NCBI GenBank assembly: GCA_001898465.1
Contig: MKTX01000007.1
Span: forward strand, 62,001-126,000
Reading direction: 5' to 3'
Length of the DNA stretch: 64,000 nt
DNA from: Sphingobacteriales bacterium 39-19
GTDB lineage: Bacteria > Bacteroidota > Bacteroidia > Chitinophagales > Chitinophagaceae
The number at the start of each line of letters is the position of its first letter. Within the stretch, counting starts at the first letter, position 1. The notes below the pieces were generated by a model. It did not search any database and was not told the DNA's origin. It was given only the letters and a program-made list of their open reading frames with translations. The position numbers and the translations under genes are program-made. Below, in pieces: positions 42,928-52,061 of this stretch.

Positions 42928-45726
42928 ATGCGCATTTTAATTTTTTTAATTGCTTTATTAAGCACAAATTTAAATTGTTTTTCTCAAACCGGAACCATTG
43001 AGGGTAAGATTACTAACAATACAAACGGAGCTGTTGTATATGGAGTTTCAATTACCATTGATGGGCAGGCAAAAGGTACAACCAGCGATGCTGACGGATA
43101 TTTTTCTCTAACCGTAGAAGCGGGTAAACCACATCGCATCAAACTTACTCATATAAATTTTGCACCTAAAGAAATTACCGACCTCACCGTAGAAAAAAAC
43201 CAGGTTCTTAATATAGATGTCTTACTGAACGAATCGTCAAAAACCGAGGATGTCGTTGTAGTTCGCACTTCAGGTAGTCGCCCGGAAACAGTAGCAGCAT
43301 TAATTGCTTACCAGCGCAATGCACCCGTGGTGGCACAGGTGATCAGTGCGGAGGCTATCCGCCGTAGCCCTGATAAAAATACAGGTGAAGTTTTAAAAAG
43401 AGTGTCCGGCGCCAGCATCCAGGAAGGAAAATACCTGGTAGTGCGTGGCCTGGCTGATCGGTATAACCAAGCCATGATAAATGGTGTATTGTTAAACAGT
43501 ACAGAACCCGATCGCAAAACTTTCAGTTTTGATATTATTCCATCGGCTATGATTGATAATATTATCATCAATAAATCTTTTATAACTGAACTTCCGGGAG
43601 AATGGGCAGGAGGCCTGATACAGGTGAACACAAAAGATGTACCGGCAAAAAATTTCTTTACCGTGCAAATAGGAACGGGCTTTAATACCCAAACCGTTGG
43701 AAAAGAATTTTTTGGTTACATGGGAAGTAATACTGATTGGCTGGGGTACGATAATGGGGCAAGAGCATTACCCAATGGGTTCCCATCTAAAAAAACATTT
43801 GCGCAATTGAGCCGGGAAGAAAAAACTCAGTGGGGTAAAGAATTTGAAAATATCTGGGATTCAAAAAAAGAGGGATCGAGCCTACTGGCTCTTAACCAAA
43901 CATTTTTGGTAAATGGCGGATTCAATAAAAAAATAAAAGATAGTAAGCTGGCTGGCATCTTTGCCCTCAGCTACAACCGCAGTAATAAAAGAGTGATTTA
44001 TCAGAACCAGGTAAACATGATTCAAAATGATATGGTCAGCCTGAGTTTTGATTATGAAAACAGCAAATACAATAAAGAAGTATTGGCTGCTGCTTTAGGG
44101 AATATTACGCTGCAATTGGGTAATAGAAATAAAATCTCTTTCCGCAATATATTAAATGTAAATACCAGTAATTATGTAACGCTGCGTACCGGTAAAGATT
44201 ATGAATCTAATTCTGATATTGGTGATAATATCCGGGCGTCTGAACTGGCATTTAAAGCCAATACATTTTTTAATTCGCAACTTTCAGGGGTGCACCAAAT
44301 AGCTGCTGCCAATTTAAAACTGCATTGGTTTGGAAGTTTCAATATTTTAGATCAATACATCCCCGATCAGCGCCGGGTACAGTACAATCAGGAAGATCCA
44401 ACCAATCCATCTTCTCCCTATGCCTTACTGGTAGGTGCTTCTAATGCATCGCAAAAATCGGGTAGTCGGTATTATGGTTTCCTGAACGATTATGTTTACA
44501 CCGCCGGCGCCGACCTGGCAAAAAACTTTAGCTGGAAAAAACGCACACAAATTATCAAAGGGGGTTATTTCTTCCAGGTGAAAGATCGTTTGTTCAACTC
44601 AAGGCCATTTGCTATTTATTTACCGATCGACAATAAAGAGCTGCGCCGCCTGCCTTTAAGCCAGGTATTTAATCCTGAGAATTTTGGCAATGGTTCCGAT
44701 AATCATTTTGCTTTCAGCGAACTTTCAGGAGATAGCTATCGCTATATTGCCAACAGCATTTTAAACGCAGGATTCTTACAACTAGACAATCAGTTTAGCG
44801 ATAAGTTGCGTGCCGTATGGGGTGTAAGGGTAGAGCATTTTGATCAGGTAGTAGGTAGCATGAAGGCTAAAGATCCACGCCATGTGCATAGCAAACTGAT
44901 CGATTATCTACCCGGTATAAACCTTACCTATAAATTAAAAGATAATACCAATCTGCGAGCTTCTGCTTCGCAAACGGTGATCCGTCCGGAATTTAGAGAG
45001 TTGAGTACATTTCAGTTTTATGATTTCGACCTGGGTGCTACGGTAGCTGGTAATACTAATTTGCAACGCACCAAGGTTTCTAATTTCGATCTGCGTTACG
45101 AACTCTATCCCGGTGCTGCTGAGCTCATCACTTTTGCCGTATTTTATAAATATTTCAAACTGCCCATCGAAGCTTATTTTAACCCGGGCGTAGGCGGTTC
45201 AAGCACGTATAATTTTATTAACGCCGATGAAGCCAATAGCTTTGGCGCTGAGCTTGAATTCCGTAAAAAGCTGGACTTTACGCCTGCTTTCAAAAACTTT
45301 ATTTTACAGGGTAATATTTCTTATATCTACAACCGGGTTACTTCTAAAACCACTAATTTAAATCGTCCCATGCAGGGCCAAAGTCCATACCTCATTAACC
45401 TGGGCCTGCAATACGATGAAGAAGTAAAAGGCTACAACGCTACTTTATTGTTCAACCAAATTGGCCGACGCATCGCATTTGTAGGCGGTACCGATCAGCC
45501 CGCTATTTGGGAAAACCCACGTCCACTCCTGGATTTTCAGGTAGGTAAAAAAATATTGGATAAAAAAGGCGCCATCAAACTTGGCATAGCCGATATCCTT
45601 AATAAAACAGCCATCTTTTACAACGATCTAAATCATAACAAAAAATATGATAAGGATAAAGATGTATTTGCCATCCGCAGAAAATATGGCAGCAATATCA
45701 GCATTTCGTTCAGCTATAATTTATAA
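42928..45726 (+). CDS. TonB-dependent receptor with N-terminal carboxypeptidase-D-like domain
   Basis: 932 residues with a signal peptide ending near NCFSQ. Residues about 24-105 are a CarboxypepD_reg beta-sandwich (GTIEGKITNNTNGAVVYGVSI). The plug follows (IRRSPDKNTGEVLKRVSGASIQEGKYLVVRGLADRYNQAMINGV), then a 22-strand-type barrel with the terminal strand SNISISFSYNL. It imports or binds an unknown ligand using TonB energy. Downstream lies a beta-helix lipoprotein 30 bases away; upstream is the phosphate porin. The position hints at a phosphate-linked substrate such as a phosphorylated organic compound. Confidence 0.92.
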   Translation: MRILIFLIALLSTNLNCFSQTGTIEGKITNNTNGAVVYGVSITIDGQAKGTTSDADGYFSLTVEAGKPHRIKLTHINFAPKEITDLTVEKNQVLNIDVLLNESSKTEDVVVVRTSGSRPETVAALIAYQRNAPVVAQVISAEAIRRSPDKNTGEVLKRVSGASIQEGKYLVVRGLADRYNQAMINGVLLNSTEPDRKTFSFDIIPSAMIDNIIINKSFITELPGEWAGGLIQVNTKDVPAKNFFTVQIGTGFNTQTVGKEFFGYMGSNTDWLGYDNGARALPNGFPSKKTFAQLSREEKTQWGKEFENIWDSKKEGSSLLALNQTFLVNGGFNKKIKDSKLAGIFALSYNRSNKRVIYQNQVNMIQNDMVSLSFDYENSKYNKEVLAAALGNITLQLGNRNKISFRNILNVNTSNYVTLRTGKDYESNSDIGDNIRASELAFKANTFFNSQLSGVHQIAAANLKLHWFGSFNILDQYIPDQRRVQYNQEDPTNPSSPYALLVGASNASQKSGSRYYGFLNDYVYTAGADLAKNFSWKKRTQIIKGGYFFQVKDRLFNSRPFAIYLPIDNKELRRLPLSQVFNPENFGNGSDNHFAFSELSGDSYRYIANSILNAGFLQLDNQFSDKLRAVWGVRVEHFDQVVGSMKAKDPRHVHSKLIDYLPGINLTYKLKDNTNLRASASQTVIRPEFRELSTFQFYDFDLGATVAGNTNLQRTKVSNFDLRYELYPGAAELITFAVFYKYFKLPIEAYFNPGVGGSSTYNFINADEANSFGAELEFRKKLDFTPAFKNFILQGNISYIYNRVTSKTTNLNRPMQGQSPYLINLGLQYDEEVKGYNATLLFNQIGRRIAFVGGTDQPAIWENPRPLLDFQVGKKILDKKGAIKLGIADILNKTAIFYNDLNHNKKYDKDKDVFAIRRKYGSNISISFSYNL

Positions 45727-45756
45727 AATCATCATAACAAAAAAAATAACAACAAA

Positions 45757-47172
45757 ATGAAAAAGCTAATTATTTACGGTGTTTTAATAGCATGCACAGC
45801 ATTGAGCTGCCGTAAAATAGAAGTAGATGGCGATTCAAACGGAGGCGGTTCTACCAATCCGCCACCCACATCAGAGAACATTATTTTAGAGGGGCGTATC
45901 TCGGCCAACCGTACCCTGAAAGCAGAGTACACGTATAAATTACGGGGTTTGGTATATGTAACCAATGGCGCTATTTTAACCATTGAGCCGGGTACAAAGA
46001 TCGTAGGAGAAAACGGCCGCAATGGTGGTTTAATCATCACCCGCAGTTGCCAGATTAAAGCAGAAGGAACCGCAGACAAACCCATTGTATTTACTTCAGA
46101 ATCTACCAATCCGCAAAGAGGCGATTGGGCCGGGATCGTAATTTTGGGTAATGCGCCTACCAATGCATCTTTTAATGGTGTACAAGGTGTAGGCGAAGTA
46201 GAAGGTGGCGTAAACAACAGCGATGGCCTGGGTTTATATGGCACGCCCGCTACACAGCAACAAAACCCCGCCGATAATAGCGGTATCTTAAGATATGTAC
46301 GTATTGAATATGCAGGGTATGCATTTTTACCCGATAAAGAAATTAACGCCTTAACCCTTGGCGGCGTTGGTAGCCAAACAGTCATTGATCATATTCAGAT
46401 CAGCTATTCAAACGATGATGCCATCGAATGGTTTGGTGGTACAGTAAATTGCAAATACCTGATTGCATACAAAACCCTGGATGATGATTTTGATACAGAC
46501 AATGGTTACAATGGCCGGGTTCAGTTCGGTATTATCTTAAGAGATTCAGGTGTTGCAGATATTTCGAAAGTAGAAGGTTTTGAAAGTGATAACGATGCAG
46601 CCGGTAGTTCATTAACGCCTCAAACAGCGCCTGTATTTTCAAACATCACCGTGATTGGACCAAGGGCTACTGCTGCCAACGTAGGCAACGCATATTATTT
46701 AGCCGCAGCGCAGATCCGCAGAAACTCAAGCCTGTCTTTATTTAATTCAGTGATCATGGGTTGGCCCGTTGGTGTTTACATCGATGCTACTAAAGGTATT
46801 CCGGTTGATAATAATATTCCTTATTCATTGTTTATCCAAAACAGCATCATTGCAGGTTGTGCAGAGCCGGTAAAATATAGCATCACCGGTAATAGCAATC
46901 CTCCGCAAACGCCCAATACCACACAAACTATTTTAACCTGGTTTAATACACCTGCTTATGGTAATAGTATTTTGCAAAACAATACCGATGTTGGTTTAGG
47001 TGCTCCATTCAATTATGCAAATCCCGATTTCAACCCTACAGCTGCTTCTGCCGCTACTTCCGGCGCTAGCTTTAGCCATGTAAAATTAAGTACCGGCTTC
47101 AGTGCAGTTACTTACCGCGGCGCTTGCACCGTAGGTGATACCTGGTGGAAGGGTTGGACAAAATTTAACTAA
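45757..47172 (+). CDS. beta-helix lipoprotein, TonB receptor partner
   Basis: 471 residues. MKKLIIYGVLIACTALSC gives a lipobox with Cys18. After a Gly/Pro spacer (SNGGGSTNPPPTSEN) come parallel beta-helix coils: ILTIEPGTKIVGENGRNGGLIITRS, IEYAGYAF, IDHIQISYSNDDAIEWFGGTVNCKYL. It ends VGDTWWKGWTKFN. Cotranscribed with the TonB receptor (30-base gap) and closed by a terminator, so probably the surface-exposed binding subunit of that receptor. Ligand unknown. Confidence 0.8.
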   Translation: MKKLIIYGVLIACTALSCRKIEVDGDSNGGGSTNPPPTSENIILEGRISANRTLKAEYTYKLRGLVYVTNGAILTIEPGTKIVGENGRNGGLIITRSCQIKAEGTADKPIVFTSESTNPQRGDWAGIVILGNAPTNASFNGVQGVGEVEGGVNNSDGLGLYGTPATQQQNPADNSGILRYVRIEYAGYAFLPDKEINALTLGGVGSQTVIDHIQISYSNDDAIEWFGGTVNCKYLIAYKTLDDDFDTDNGYNGRVQFGIILRDSGVADISKVEGFESDNDAAGSSLTPQTAPVFSNITVIGPRATAANVGNAYYLAAAQIRRNSSLSLFNSVIMGWPVGVYIDATKGIPVDNNIPYSLFIQNSIIAGCAEPVKYSITGNSNPPQTPNTTQTILTWFNTPAYGNSILQNNTDVGLGAPFNYANPDFNPTAASAATSGASFSHVKLSTGFSAVTYRGACTVGDTWWKGWTKFN

Positions 47173-47192
47173 TAGTTCTCCATTTCATGTGC

Positions 47193-47220
47193 AAAGGCAG
47201 CCGCAAGGCTGCTTTTTTTA
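47193..47220 (+). terminator. intrinsic terminator after the beta-helix lipoprotein
   Basis: Stem GCAGCC/GGCTGC with loop GCAA, followed by T7. Confidence 0.85.
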
Positions 47221-47323
47221 TTTTGCTACCGGTGGCATCAAGTTCAAGCAACTTCATTGGCTACGCTCAGTTCATCTTCAGTTGGCATGGCAGCGTTTAG
47301 CCTTAGTTCTAAGTGAGCTGTAT

Positions 47324-47560
47324 TTATAGCTCCGGCGTATATTTATGAATTCTATCTTCCAGATATTTTGCAAAATGTTTTCCCCATTCTTCTGTACCAT
47401 ATCCTACTTTTATATCGGCAGGGGTGCCTGTAAATTTAAGGGTATAAGTACCATCACTAGCGGCCATGGTAACATAGTAATCGGCAAAATTACCCGAGCT
47501 TAGGTTTAAATAAATAAGCTGCATTAAAACATCTACATCAGCCGGGCTAAAAATTGAAAC
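47324..47560 (-). pseudogene. orphan C-terminal cassette fragment (copy of the 48 kb lipoprotein tail)
   Basis: No start of its own in the homologous part. From IFSPADVDVLMQLIY to FAKY (bases 47554 down to 47363) it is the same 64 residues as the tail of the 48-49.8 kb lipoprotein, with one amino-acid difference (Gly for Arg before KHF); six of seven base differences are synonymous. It then diverges and stops after a different short end. It lies directly behind the stop of the small secreted gene, as displaced cassette tails do in polymorphic effector loci. Confidence 0.8.
47363..47554. repeat. 192-bp direct repeat, copy 1
   Basis: About 96% identical (seven differences counted by eye) to 48321-48512. 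Encodes the shared IFSPAD...FAKY segment. Confidence 0.85.
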
Positions 47561-48141
47561 TATTGTTTTGTTAAACCCATGTTTCTTGGAAAAATAGTTC
47601 TGTAATTTCCATACCCCCCGGGGCAATTTGAAGGATCAAATAGATCACCGCCTCTTATAAAAGAAATTGACATTTTTGTGGAGTCAATAGTTCTTAAAGA
47701 AATAAAGATATCTCCCCAATCATTGCATTCAGAGTTAGCGCCAAAATACATATTATAAACCCTTGGTGTGCCAAAATTTTTGCCAAACATTGATGTATTT
47801 GAATCGGAACTATCTAAATCATTAAACAATACCTGGTTGGTTAAAGAGTCTTTAACAAGCACACGGCCAATTAGAGCATCCCATTTAATGCCGTCACCCG
47901 GCAGGCCAAAATCCCATGCTGTTTTTTTAGTAAACCTCACTTCGTAAAGCCAGCCTGCATTACTGCCTTTCCAAATACCAATAAAAGGGTCAAGCTTGTG
48001 GTTAATGTCTTTTACATAATTTACTGTTGCCGGAAAAAGACTGTCTCCTGTATAAGTGGCAGCCTGCTCTAATGATATTACAGATTGTGCTTTTGCTGTA
48101 TTGAAGCAGCATGAAAAAGCAATAATAATTAAATGTTTCAT
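47560..48141 (-). CDS. small secreted protein, partner of the 48 kb lipoprotein
   Basis: 193 residues from ATG at 48141 (the track's first codon is TTG). Signal peptide MKHLIIIAFSCCFNTAKAQ. The mature part has IGIWKGSNAGWLYEVRFTKK and DWGDIFISLRTIDSTKMSISFIRGGDLFDPSNC, beta-rich and lipocalin-like in pattern, but no family is recognised. It starts 11 bases after the lipoprotein stop, so it belongs to that transcript. Its 3' end sits at the junction with the duplicated cassette fragment. Confidence 0.65.
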   Translation of the reverse strand: MKHLIIIAFSCCFNTAKAQSVISLEQAATYTGDSLFPATVNYVKDINHKLDPFIGIWKGSNAGWLYEVRFTKKTAWDFGLPGDGIKWDALIGRVLVKDSLTNQVLFNDLDSSDSNTSMFGKNFGTPRVYNMYFGANSECNDWGDIFISLRTIDSTKMSISFIRGGDLFDPSNCPGGYGNYRTIFPRNMGLTKQ

Positions 48142-48152
48142 ATACAAAAGTT

Positions 48153-49817
48153 TTAAGGGCAGGGTGTTTTAATAATTTTATTATTTACGGTAAGCGTTAC
48201 CTGGTCAATGGTATCATTGCTGTTTATTTTATATAAACCTACCCCGTTAAGCTGCATTACATCTCTCAGGTATGTTAAAAATGTTTTTTCCAGTCCATAT
48301 TTTTTTAACCAGTCGTTACAATATTTTGCAAAATGCTTTCTCCATTCTTCTGTGCCATATCCTACTTTTATATCGGCAGGAGTGCCTGTAAATTTAAGGG
48401 TATAAGTACCATCACTAGCGGCCATGGTAACATAATAATCGGCAAAATTGCCCGAGCTTAGGTTTAAATAAATAAGCTGCATTAAAACATCTACATCAGC
48501 GGGGCTAAAAATGCGGATGGGTTTATTTAAAGTAGTTTCTTCATCACCATAAATATTAATAGATGTTACTTCATAATCGTTCAAATGGTTATGCGAAAAG
48601 CCTTTGATTGTGCTATCTACAGGAGCTTCTATTGCGTCTGAATTGCTGGTAGATGGGGCAGGTACAAGCGCCGTAAACTGGTTTTGTTTATTTTCACTAA
48701 AGCCCGCTTCTTTTTTTTCGTTAAACTTTGTTTTAAGGTAGCTAATTCTGTTTTTATAGGCTGTATCTGCGTTTTGTACCTTTAATACAGCGCAGGGGTC
48801 ATAAACGTCTTCTATAGGTATTGGCTCCCAGCCAGGACCTCCTGTTGCGGGAGGGCATTCAGGTAAATCTTCGGGCGGTACTATTTGGCTGGTATTTACT
48901 ACATTACTACCTGTATTGCACAGGTAATAGTATGGTATGCCCCCAGTTTCGCCACCTCCTGTACTGGGTACACCGGTAGTTCCTCCACCGGTATATATCC
49001 CATTGTCCCACTCTATGCCTATTATATAACAATTATTATATACAGCTTCAATGCCACAGGATACTTTTTTAATATTCTGTTGTGTTTTGGCAGCCGGGCA
49101 ATTCCATGTAATACTAACAGAAGATTGTGCGCATTGGTAAATAACTGTTATGTTATTTTGTTGCTGGAGTGAATCAGAAAAACCAACGGTTAGTGTAGCT
49201 GTATCACTTTCCTGTGGCCTAAACAAGCTATGGTCAGTTACTTTAAAATGAGAATAGCCAAATATCATTTTTTCAAACTGCATCATCAGGCTGGCATAGT
49301 TCTCTGCTGTGTTTAATGAGCTTTCATTTACATTATAATCTAATAACTTATAATCTTGCGTAAGCCGGTATCTAAAATCCATACTATCTCCCGGACTTAG
49401 CTTTACTTCAATAAAACCTGCAACCCTTTGACTGCCCTGCTTCACAAATGGGATACAAATAAGGGTGTCATTTGAATTATTGTTTGAAGCAGAAGAAACA
49501 AAACTTTGTGGATTTTGGCTATTCTTCATAGTAGCAAGTGTTTTATTCCAAACAGGGTATCCATTTTTTAAGGCAAATGCAGTAACAAAGGGCTTCAGTT
49601 CGTTTTTATGTTGCAATGTTTTTATGATTCTTTTCGTAAGATCGTCAGTACCTTCTGGGGTATTAAAAAAATCTCTTGTAACTGCAATAATGTTAGCATT
49701 TGGAGAATCCGTATCCATTTTTTTGCATGAAATAATAAAGAAAATAATGGAGAAATAAAAAAGCAGTTGTTTAAGAGTACGAATTATTTTAATAAGCGGA
49801 TAGTTATTTGTTTTCAT
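48153..49817 (-). CDS. modular lipoprotein with HNH...FSPAD C-terminal domain (intact signal peptide)
   Basis: 554 residues. The signal runs LLFYFSIIFFIISC followed by KKMD, in frame and without a poly-C run. The N-terminal half shares FFNTP, LKNGYPVWNK, IPFVKQGSQRVAGFI and TDHSLFRP with the 32.9 kb gene. The linker is Gly/Thr-rich (TGGGTTGVPSTGGGETGG) and ends ECPPATGGPGW. The C-terminal domain (about 200 residues) carries GFSHNHLND and, 25 residues later, IFSPADVDVLMQL, the same HxH...SPxD order as the 32.9 kb protein, consistent with a JAMM-like hydrolase. A secreted small gene and a cassette duplicate follow. Function unknown. Confidence 0.75.
   Translation of the reverse strand: MKTNNYPLIKIIRTLKQLLFYFSIIFFIISCKKMDTDSPNANIIAVTRDFFNTPEGTDDLTKRIIKTLQHKNELKPFVTAFALKNGYPVWNKTLATMKNSQNPQSFVSSASNNNSNDTLICIPFVKQGSQRVAGFIEVKLSPGDSMDFRYRLTQDYKLLDYNVNESSLNTAENYASLMMQFEKMIFGYSHFKVTDHSLFRPQESDTATLTVGFSDSLQQQNNITVIYQCAQSSVSITWNCPAAKTQQNIKKVSCGIEAVYNNCYIIGIEWDNGIYTGGGTTGVPSTGGGETGGIPYYYLCNTGSNVVNTSQIVPPEDLPECPPATGGPGWEPIPIEDVYDPCAVLKVQNADTAYKNRISYLKTKFNEKKEAGFSENKQNQFTALVPAPSTSNSDAIEAPVDSTIKGFSHNHLNDYEVTSINIYGDEETTLNKPIRIFSPADVDVLMQLIYLNLSSGNFADYYVTMAASDGTYTLKFTGTPADIKVGYGTEEWRKHFAKYCNDWLKKYGLEKTFLTYLRDVMQLNGVGLYKINSNDTIDQVTLTVNNKIIKTPCP
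48321..48512. repeat. 192-bp direct repeat, copy 2
   Basis: Lies inside the C-terminal cassette of the 48-49.8 kb lipoprotein; matches 47363-47554. Confidence 0.85.
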
Positions 49818-49951
49818 TACAAATTTAATAAATCAATAGAAAAATGTGAACTTAAAATGATTATTAAAAATAACTTTACAACATTCAATTATATATAAAT
49901 ACAAATAAAAAATTATCTATTTGTAGTTGAACTTAGACTTAATTTTATTCG

Positions 49952-51859
49952 TTGTCAGACTATACACATATATTAAAAAAATATTGGGGCCATAGTGATT
50001 TCCGCCCATTGCAACTTGAAATAATTGAAGCGGTAATGGCTCAAAAAGATTGCCTGGCATTACTACCTACAGGTGGCGGCAAATCTGTTTGCTTTCAAAT
50101 ACCGGCCATGGCGATGGATGGCATTTGCCTGGTAGTAAGCCCGCTTATTGCCTTAATGAAAGACCAGGTTGAAAATTTAAAAAACCGGGGTATCCATGCA
50201 CTGGCCATATATTCCGGTATGAGTGAACGGGAAGTAATACAGGCATACAAAAATGCAGCCTATGGAAATTATAAATTTTTATATCTCTCGCCCGAAAGGC
50301 TGGAAACAGCTTTATTTTTAGAATACCTGCCTGCCATAAAACCTGTTTTAATTGCGGTGGACGAAGCGCATTGTATTTCGCAATGGGGTTACGATTTCAG
50401 GCCTCCATACTTGCGCATAGCTGCTTTACGGGAACATTTGCCCGGGGTTCCTGTTATAGCGCTTACGGCTTCGGCTACACCCCGTGTACAAAAGGATATT
50501 TGCGATAATCTTAAGTTCAGCAAGGGATATGCCGTTTTTGAACAATCTTTTATAAGGCCTAATTTATCTTACAGTGTTTTTATGCCACAGGCCAAGCAAA
50601 CAAAAATGCTGCAGGTATTAACCCATGTACCCGGGAGCGCTATTATTTATTGTAAAAGCAGGAAACATACTTTGCAAATTGCTCAAATGCTCCAGGCAAA
50701 TGGTTTACAGGCTCACTATTATCATGCAGGCTTAAGCAGCGAAGAGCGTTCTCAAAAACAGGAAGAATGGAAAAATAACAAAGTTCGCATTATGGTTTGT
50801 ACCAATGCATTTGGAATGGGTATTGATAAACCCGATGTGCGGGTAGTACTGCATTACGATATGCCCGATTGCCTGGAGAATTATTACCAGGAAGCAGGCA
50901 GGGCAGGCCGGGATGGGAAAAGAGCCTATGCTGTGTTATTGCATGACTATAATGAAGTACAGGATTTGCTCTTTAAAACACATATTAAATACCCCGATGC
51001 AGAATTTTTAAAAGAACTCTATATCCAGCTCATGAATTACCTGCAAGTACCTGCCGGTATGGGCGATAGTTTAAGTTATGATTTTGACCTGGCAGATTTT
51101 GTAGAAAAATATAAATTGAACGCTTTTACCACCAGTTTTGGAATTCAGGCACTGGCCTTTTTAGGGTTTATCAGTTTTTCAGATCATCTTTTAAAATCAG
51201 CTACCCTTGAATTTACTTTACGGGGCAGGGGATTGCAGGATTTTGAAAAGATGAATCCAAACCTGGAGCCTGTTATAAAAGGATTATTGCGAAGTTATGA
51301 GGGCATCCTGGATTATCCCGTTACGATTGATGAGAGAAAACTGGCCGGCTTTATAAAAATTCCCCGGGAAGAGCTTATTACACAATTAAACCTGTTACAG
51401 CAATACCAGGTTGTGTCTTATAAACCATCGTATGCAGGGCAGCAAATCATATTATTAAAAAACAGGGTGTACAGCAATGATTTATTTATAAATACCCGCT
51501 TTTTGTTAGAACAAAAGCAACATTATGAGCACCGGGTATCGGGTATGTCAAATTATATTAATAATAAAGTGGAGTGCCGGAATAAACAAATAGCTGCGTA
51601 TTTTGGAGATTTTAAAGCGGTTAATTGCCAAATATGTGATAATTGCATTAATAATAGTGCAACCGGTTTGGCTGCGGGGGATTTAAAAATCCTGGCAGAA
51701 AAAATTTTGGGATTATTGCGGCAAGAGGCATTACCTGTAACCAGCCTTATACAAAAACTTAAGCCGGTAAAAGAAAATCATATTTGGATTGTATTGAATT
51801 TTTTAATGGCCGAAGAAAAAATAACTGTTGATAAAAATAAGCAGGTATCTGTAAAATAA
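49952..51859 (+). CDS. recQ: ATP-dependent DNA helicase RecQ
   Basis: 635 residues, starting at TTG because no earlier in-frame ATG fits and the next Met lies inside the helicase core. Motifs: FRPLQLEIIEAV, Walker A LPTGGGKS, AVDEAHCISQWGYDFRP, ALTASATPRVQKDI, and GMGIDKPDVRVVLHYDMP with YYQEAGRAGRDG. The zinc cluster is ECRNKQIAAYFGD...NCQICDNC. A short winged-helix tail follows; no HRDC domain is seen. It unwinds DNA in recombination repair. Divergent from the 48 kb lipoprotein. Confidence 0.94.
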   Translation: MSDYTHILKKYWGHSDFRPLQLEIIEAVMAQKDCLALLPTGGGKSVCFQIPAMAMDGICLVVSPLIALMKDQVENLKNRGIHALAIYSGMSEREVIQAYKNAAYGNYKFLYLSPERLETALFLEYLPAIKPVLIAVDEAHCISQWGYDFRPPYLRIAALREHLPGVPVIALTASATPRVQKDICDNLKFSKGYAVFEQSFIRPNLSYSVFMPQAKQTKMLQVLTHVPGSAIIYCKSRKHTLQIAQMLQANGLQAHYYHAGLSSEERSQKQEEWKNNKVRIMVCTNAFGMGIDKPDVRVVLHYDMPDCLENYYQEAGRAGRDGKRAYAVLLHDYNEVQDLLFKTHIKYPDAEFLKELYIQLMNYLQVPAGMGDSLSYDFDLADFVEKYKLNAFTTSFGIQALAFLGFISFSDHLLKSATLEFTLRGRGLQDFEKMNPNLEPVIKGLLRSYEGILDYPVTIDERKLAGFIKIPREELITQLNLLQQYQVVSYKPSYAGQQIILLKNRVYSNDLFINTRFLLEQKQHYEHRVSGMSNYINNKVECRNKQIAAYFGDFKAVNCQICDNCINNSATGLAAGDLKILAEKILGLLRQEALPVTSLIQKLKPVKENHIWIVLNFLMAEEKITVDKNKQVSVK

Positions 51860-51867
51860 AAAAGGGA

Positions 51868-51892
51868 CCAAGATAGAAATCTAGTCCCGCTT
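51868..51892. terminator. possible stem-loop after recQ
   Basis: GGGAC-AGAT and ATCT-GTCCC can pair around AGAA, but there is no strong T run, so termination is uncertain. The rest of the 202-base gap to the next gene shows nothing recognisable. Confidence 0.3.
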
Positions 51893-52061
51893 TAAAATCC
51901 AATATCCTATGAAAAACCGATGTAAAAGTAACTGCCTTTTACCGATTCTCCAAATTATTTGAGGTTTTTTTGTAGAATTTATACTACATAGTGTCGAATA
52001 TTACCAAAAGATAAGTAATTAAATGATTATTAATGAGTTTGGTGAATGTAAATAAGGCGTT

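Noticed and set aside
47221-47323. Possible small gene or repeat after the terminator
   Set aside because: No convincing frame, hairpin or match to other repeats in the window.
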